A stretch of DNA of 62,796 nucleotides from NCBI GenBank assembly GCA_038063775.1, contig JBBTUK010000009.1, positions 1 to 62,796 on the forward strand. The letters are read 5' to 3'. Below are positions 58,901-62,796 of the stretch, one piece after another. The notes below the pieces were generated by a model. That model ran no database searches and had not been told where the DNA came from. It saw only the letters and a list, made by a program, of their open reading frames with translations. This DNA comes from UM-FILTER-42-9 sp038063775. Its GTDB lineage: Bacteria; Patescibacteriota; Minisyncoccia; Moranbacterales; UBA2206. The position numbers and the translations under genes are program-made. Each line of letters opens with the position of its first letter. Position 1 is the first letter of the stretch.

Positions 58901-59403
58901 GCGCCGAAAAGTTTCTTGCCTTTCTGGTAATTCATGGTGAAGAAAACACCCGGACTTCTGATCAGTTGGCTCACTACGACGCGCTCGACGCCGTTGATGA
59001 TGAAAGTTCCCCGCTCTGTCATGATGGGGAAGTCACCGAGATAAATTTCCTGCTCCTTTATTTCTCCGGTCTTCTTGATGATCAGCTTGACTTTGCACCT
59101 GAGCGGCGCTTCAAAAGATATGTTCTTGTTTTTTGCCGTTACCTCGTCATATTTCGGCTCATCCAGGTAATAGTCTTCAAAAAATAATTCCAAATCTTTC
59201 CCCGTGAAATCAGTAATGGGGTTTATTTCCTTCAAAAGTTCCCTCAGGCCTTTTTCCAAAAAATGAGCATACGAATTTATCTGGGTTTCAATCAGATTGG
59301 GCAGGGAGACCATTGACATCGATTTAAAGAACTTTCTTTTGGACAATGAAGACTCTGAATTAAAGGTATCTTTAACCTTTAATTCCTTTTGGACTTTAAG
59401 CAT
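55996..59403 (-). CDS. rpoB: RNA polymerase subunit beta
   Basis: 1135 residues. Rifampicin-region segments [27 protein letters not shown]-like (with SAMGPGG), [28 protein letters not shown], and the C-terminal [25 protein letters not shown]. The start has GGAAGGAG 10 nt upstream. Forms the rpoBC operon without ribosomal protein genes ahead of it. Confidence 0.98.
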   Translation of the reverse strand: [1135 protein letters not shown]

Positions 59404-59773
59404 ACGAACAACTCTCCTTCCTTACTTATTTCGTTAAATTTCTTAGAAATAAGCAATGATGAATGAGATTATGATAAGATTATTTAATTCAAGTCTATTT
59501 TAACCCCCTTGACAAACATAGAACCATTATACATGAGCCAAAAATATTTGCAAGTATTAATTTTACTTTTCTACGAGAAATAAGGGTGATTTTGCCTACT
59601 TTTGGATATTTTGCTTTATTTGAGCCTTCGTTTTTTTACTTCCAAATCTCTCGAGATTTTCCTAAATTAGACTTATCCTTGAGTTATCCACAACGTAAAA
59701 TGAAATTTACGCTCAGAGCGAATTTCATCACGGGTAACACCTCGGCGATAAAGTTTAATTTACGGAGCACGCT
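59404..59773. other. rpoB leader, promoter and palindromic spacer
   Basis: Contains the rpoB promoter (59526-59553), one DnaA-box-like TTATCCACA (59684-59692), and A/T-rich palindromes such as CGTAAAATGAAATTTACG (59693-59710). No gene supported here. Confidence 0.6.
59526..59553 (-). promoter_or_regulatory. Promoter of rpoBC
   Basis: Minus strand TTGCAA, 16 nt, TATAAT. Leader of about 115 nt before rpoB. Confidence 0.65.
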
Positions 59774-60043
59774 TCAAATCCTTTTCCTGGCCCAATTAAA
59801 AGAATCGGCTATGGACTTGGCAATCCGATAAGTTGTATAAGAATCATCCATATCCGCTTCCAGTTGCATTCTGTCAATATCCTTTGTTCCCAGTTTGCTT
59901 TTTTTCAGAAGCTTATCGATGCTTGGCAGAAGTTTCTCCGCTAAATTCCGCTCCTCTGGAAAAACCACCTTATCCAAAATATCATTGTTACTTTTGAGAA
60001 AAATACTGATTATATTTTTCTCGATTTTAATCTTGATGTTCAT
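59774..60043 (-). CDS. TsaB-like N-terminal fragment
   Basis: 89 residues. The stretch RNLAEKLLPSIDKLLKKSKLGTKDIDRM and then YRIAKSIADSFNWARK reads like the first domain of TsaB (YeaZ), the tRNA t6A factor, but where TsaB has the conserved G-P-G-S-[FY]-T-G-L-R segment this protein has MDDSYTTYR. It stops where TsaB goes on for another 120 residues. Either a degraded gene or a short paralog. It stands alone between rpoB and the amidase. Confidence 0.45.
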   Translation of the reverse strand: MNIKIKIEKNIISIFLKSNNDILDKVVFPEERNLAEKLLPSIDKLLKKSKLGTKDIDRMQLEADMDDSYTTYRIAKSIADSFNWARKRI

Positions 60044-60181
60044 CAATCTGGCTTGTATAATTATTTTCGCCTGTAGCTCTGCGAAATTTAGTAATTACTA
60101 AAAAAACTAGGCTGGACAGATAAGTCAGAACCAGAAGACCTGTTAGAGCCACGGGTGGTGCTTATTTACTTTATACAGACC

Positions 60182-60925
60182 CTAATCCATTTTATTCCAG
60201 TCAAAGTTCCAGGGGTCGTCCTTTCTTCCAGGAGCTATTTGGCTATGGCCTAGAACATATTTTATTTTATATCGCCCTTTTATATATTTTAGCAGATTAT
60301 TGAGAGAATCATATTGTTTATCGGTAAAATTGCCATCCTTGGTGTTCATGAGCTCAATACCGATAGAAGTCTCATTAACATTGGTCCGGCCGTCCGGCAA
60401 ACTACTCACTCCAGCATGATATGCAATGTTTTTTTCCTCGACCAGACGATAGATCGTTCCGCCCCGGTCAACAAGATAGTGGGCAGAAACTCCATAGCTT
60501 TCATATTCCTTGATAAGCCCCTTGACGCTGAAAGGGTCGGCTCCCAAAGCGTCATAGGATGAATGGATAATTATAGTGTCAATGGTCCGACCGGCAGATT
60601 TTTCAAATCCGCTGGATAGAAGCTTGTCAACAATCGCGAATTTTGGGGACGAATTATTAGTGTTTTTCGGCGGTTCGGTCAGTACTGGTTCTTTTTTAAT
60701 TTCGCCCTCCGTTTTTTCCGGAATTTTTTCCGGTTCGGGAATAATTTCTGCATTCTCGCTTTCCGGCTGGCTGTTTGATAAAATATCGTCTGTTTGATAA
60801 TTATTTTCCAGTATTATTTCTTTCTTGCTCGTGGCGGAAAATAACGGCAGCCAAAAAACGCCGGTTATGATAACCAGTAGCGCCATTGCTATTGCTATTG
60901 TTTTATAGTTCAGATATTTTTTCAT
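60182..60925 (-). CDS. N-acetylmuramoyl-L-alanine amidase (Amidase_2)
   Basis: 247 residues from MKKYLNYK. Membrane anchor (about 8-28), Glu/Pro-rich linker, then an amidase_2/PGRP domain: TIIIHSSYDA (zinc His), YGVSAHYLVDRGGTIYRLVEE, AYHAGVS, and LGHSQIAPGRKDDPW with the second zinc His. Cuts the amide bond between MurNAc and the stem peptide. The start ATG is inside the AATG copy of element 10. Confidence 0.9.
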   Translation of the reverse strand: MKKYLNYKTIAIAMALLVIITGVFWLPLFSATSKKEIILENNYQTDDILSNSQPESENAEIIPEPEKIPEKTEGEIKKEPVLTEPPKNTNNSSPKFAIVDKLLSSGFEKSAGRTIDTIIIHSSYDALGADPFSVKGLIKEYESYGVSAHYLVDRGGTIYRLVEEKNIAYHAGVSSLPDGRTNVNETSIGIELMNTKDGNFTDKQYDSLNNLLKYIKGRYKIKYVLGHSQIAPGRKDDPWNFDWNKMD

Positions 60926-61073
60926 TCCCGGTAGTAGAATTTTGGCGTTTACACATGCTAGATTGACCAAAATTCCATGAAATTAAAAATTTAAATTAGT
61001 TTACCGATTATACATGTCATATTTTTAAAGTTTTTTTCCAAAAAACTTAGCCGAAATTTCACTACTGGGCATT
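60923..61073 (+). mobile_element. Palindromic TIR element 10 at the amidase start codon (143 bp, CATT repeats)
   Basis: CATT at 60923-60926 and 61070-61073. Left end CCCGGTAGTAGAATTTTGGC, right end (inward) CCCAGTAGTGAAATTTCGGC. Hairpin AAGTTTTTT/AAAAAAACTT beside the right end. Lies 4 bp after the TraX stop. Confidence 0.82.
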
Positions 61074-61736
61074 CTATTTCGCGAAATATGGCAGCCGACT
61101 GATGCCGTAAATTATGACCAGATGGACAGGATAAAAAAAGTAAAAAAAATATTTATTCAGCTGCAGTTTAGGCAAGTTTTTCGGATAATATAAAACTACA
61201 GCCGAACCAAGAAGCCCGAAGGCCTGCCAAGGACTGAGCAAAAAAAAGCCCAGGATATTCACCGCCGCCTGCGCACGCAAAATAAGTTCCTTTTTTTGGA
61301 AGATATGGAAGGCCAGAACAGTTAAAATTCCATACACGGAATAATCTATTGGAATAATAATTGAAAGTAACATAATTAATCCAAGCAGTGGATATTTTCT
61401 TTTTTCATAAGCGTGGATGGCCAGCAGGCCAAAAAGCAGGGTAAAAAAAATGTTGAGTATTTTTATATGTGTTGCGATAAAAAAGGGCACTTGGGTAATA
61501 ACCGCAAAAATGAATAGTCGTAAGGCATATTTTTTGAAATTGGAAGTGTAAATATATCCTTGCGTCAGATAATAAGCAAAGATGGGAAATGCCAGCCGGC
61601 CGATAACCCTCAAAAAAATCATTTGGGGATAAAGAATAACTCCAATATGGTCAATGACCATCGCGATAACCCCGATTATTTTGAGCGTATCGTGCCTGGT
61701 ATTCTTGATATCGATTTTTTTATTTTTATTTATCAT
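61074..61736 (-). CDS. TraX-family membrane protein
   Basis: 220 residues, six to seven membrane helices. Typical phrases: IGVIAMVIDHIGVILYPQ and RVIGRLAFPIFAYYLTQGYIYTSN. TraX acetylates pilin in F plasmids; chromosomal relatives are a subgroup of the acyltransferase 3-like fold with unknown substrates. Just upstream of the amidase and, before the insertion of element 10, probably in one unit with it. Confidence 0.88.
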   Translation of the reverse strand: MINKNKKIDIKNTRHDTLKIIGVIAMVIDHIGVILYPQMIFLRVIGRLAFPIFAYYLTQGYIYTSNFKKYALRLFIFAVITQVPFFIATHIKILNIFFTLLFGLLAIHAYEKRKYPLLGLIMLLSIIIPIDYSVYGILTVLAFHIFQKKELILRAQAAVNILGFFLLSPWQAFGLLGSAVVLYYPKNLPKLQLNKYFFYFFYPVHLVIIYGISRLPYFAK

Positions 61737-61796
61737 TCTGATTAAAGAATAACATACAAAAAGACAAAATAAAAAAACATCGTTCGATTTTTTTTG

Positions 61797-61862
61797 AGCG
61801 GGTAACGGGAATCCCTGCCCGCAACGCTTTGCGTAATGATACAGGCGGGGAATCCGTATCTC
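61797..61862. repeat. GC-rich palindromic repeat
   Basis: GGGAATCCCTGCCCGC...GGCGGGGAATCC, with AACGCTTTGCGT inside. Same CTGCCCGCAACGC word as in uvrA and before the peptide-binding gene. Confidence 0.6.
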
Positions 61863-61903
61863 AACCTTGCCCCAGACACTAAAATTTGAATTATATAAAA
61901 ACG

Positions 61904-61974
61904 AGCGAGAAACGGGAATCGAACCCGCATTTCTTGCTTGGGAAGCAAGTGTACTGCCACTGTACTATTCTCGC
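61904..61974 (-). tRNA. tRNA-Gly (CCC)
   Basis: Acceptor GCGAGAA/TTCTCGC, anticodon loop TTCCCAA gives CCC, T arm GCGGG-TTCGATT-CCCGT. No encoded CCA. Confidence 0.93.
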
Positions 61975-62009
61975 ATAAATCGATGCAAATTTAGTGCGGA
62001 GCTTTGGAA

Positions 62010-62058
62010 GGTCGCGCCTGCCTCGTACCGAGCCCTGCTTTGGTTCGGGGGTTCTGCA
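62010..62058. repeat. Palindrome related to the one in the ychF tail
   Basis: GCCTGCCTCGTACCGAGCCCTGCTTTGGTTCGGGGG. Shares GCCTGCCTCGTA and AGCCCTGCTTTG with 43895-43930, while the stem differs on both arms (ACC/GGT against AGC/GCT). Confidence 0.7.
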
Positions 62059-62144
62059 ACCATACCCGCTTGCGGTATAATTAAAGCATAACAATTTAGG
62101 ATGAAAAATCAAGAAACTATTGACTTTGGCTTTATATAAAGATA

Positions 62145-62796
62145 TTATTCATTAGCATTCAAAAAACGGGGCGTTGTGTAATGGTAGCGCGCTTGGTTTG
62201 GGACCAAGTAGTCCGAGTTCGAGTCTCGGCGCCCCGACCAACTTAAACTTTTTTCAAATTCAGAGGCGATTGATTGCTCGCTCGCCCCGCCTTCGGCGGG
62301 ACTACGCTCGCATTTTTCCGCATATTTCGGAATTAAATCGTAAGGTCGGACAAATTCAAATTCAGCTTTTCGGGAAAGCAAGCGGCGGTTCGTTCCAATT
62401 TTTTCCGTCAATGATTTTATTTCATAAAAATCATTGGACAAAGCAAGTTTTTCGGCGTGGTGAGCGGTATTTATCCAATTTCGCAAAGGTTCAATCCAAT
62501 TGTTTCCCTTTCGCCCAAAATCAGACTTTCTTTTGTTAAGGTCTGTTTTTGTTTTAATGAGTTCGTCCTTTTTCACAAGGTAAGTTTCCTTTTCAATTGA
62601 GCCGTCCAAAAAAGCGTTGACCAATTTATCAAGTTTCGTTTCCGCCTCTTTTATCTTTTCATTAAGATTTTGGGCGAAAGATTGCGACGACAAAACAGTT
62701 TCTTTTTCCCAAACATCAACTTGAGCTTTCATCTTTTCCGTCCAGTCGTCGCCAAGAGCGACATTTTGAAGCCGTGATTTTAATTGATCGGCGAGC
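62145..62796 (-). CDS. Serine recombinase, C-terminal part (runs off the window)
   Basis: Open without stop to the window edge, so partial at its 5' end. The visible 217 residues carry the coiled-coil tail of large serine recombinases (IKEAETKLDKLVNAFLDGSIEKETYLVKKDELI). The last 30 codons are read antisense through tRNA-Pro (GRRDSNSDYLVPNQARYHY...), so the frame probably reflects integration at the tRNA gene. The catalytic domain should lie beyond 62796. Confidence 0.8.
   Translation of the reverse strand, partial: LADQLKSRLQNVALGDDWTEKMKAQVDVWEKETVLSSQSFAQNLNEKIKEAETKLDKLVNAFLDGSIEKETYLVKKDELIKTKTDLNKRKSDFGRKGNNWIEPLRNWINTAHHAEKLALSNDFYEIKSLTEKIGTNRRLLSRKAEFEFVRPYDLIPKYAEKCERSPAEGGASEQSIASEFEKSLSWSGRRDSNSDYLVPNQARYHYTTPRFLNANE
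62166..62240 (+). tRNA. tRNA-Pro (TGG)
   Basis: Acceptor CGGGGCG/CGCCCCG, discriminator A then encoded CCA (62238-62240), anticodon loop TTTGGGA gives TGG. The only tRNA of the window with an encoded CCA. Overlaps the 3' end of the recombinase frame on the other strand. Confidence 0.93.

Noticed and set aside
59684..59692. TTATCCACA as a sign of a replication origin
   Set aside because: Only one perfect DnaA box, no dnaA or dnaN gene nearby and no cluster of boxes.

Overview
The window is a scaffold (two runs of exactly 100 N) that looks like a member of the Candidate Phyla Radiation (Patescibacteria, Parcubacteria-like). Reasons: compact informational genes, type IV pilus genes of the CPR type, short ribosomal and repair proteins, many exported proteins with no close relatives, intergenic spacers built from degenerate repeated words, and several families of small palindromic elements. 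TGA is used as a stop throughout.

Layout. 1-370: three tRNA genes (Lys, His, Arg). 381-9616: one minus-strand type IV pilus operon (pilB, pilC, three prepilin-like genes, pilM, pilN, pilO, a small membrane protein). 9791-12246: response regulator, sensor kinase, nucleotidyltransferase. 12395-22569: nucleotide excision repair block uvrB, two different full-length uvrA genes and uvrC between them. 22753-29564: GDP-mannose synthesis (manC), a holin-like membrane protein, secG, an oligopeptide-binding protein, a PGI/PMI-type isomerase and RNase J. 29686-40145: cell-surface cluster with two LytR_C proteins, a DUF916-like/LysM protein, three WxL-like surface proteins and a class A beta-lactamase-like protein. 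40287-46223: trpS, phosphomannomutase, ychF, the rpsF-ssb-rpsR operon and efp. 46690-59403: recA, a RodZ-like HTH protein, ftsK, a response regulator and rpoBC. 59774-62796: a TsaB-like fragment, an amidase, TraX, tRNA-Gly, tRNA-Pro and the 3' end of a serine recombinase.

Most interesting is a superfamily of at least eleven small terminal-inverted-repeat elements (70-286 bp). Each begins with CCC(C/T) or CCC(G/A) and is flanked by a perfect 4-bp direct repeat (TCAA/TTGA, CATA/TATG, CATT or TTTA). One of them (36510-36795) is almost entirely filled by an 84-residue GIY-YIG nuclease gene whose stop codon lies inside its own terminal repeat, so it may be a minimal autonomous element. Nine others are gene-less palindromes. 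Their left end always reads GTAGTAG and their right end always GTAGTGA; in eight of them a hairpin with covarying stem sits beside the right end. The insertions fall on start codons (uvrB, the isomerase gene, trpS, the amidase) or on TTGA, which is the -35 box of a promoter in most cases and a TGA stop in some. The 4-bp duplication restores the signal that was hit.

A second phenomenon concerns gene tails. The last codons of RNase J and of ychF are each repeated 45 bp after the stop, in frame, behind a small palindrome and with mostly synonymous differences. A third RNase J tail lies 1 kb further on. GC-rich palindromes are also inserted in frame inside uvrC (five) and one uvrA.
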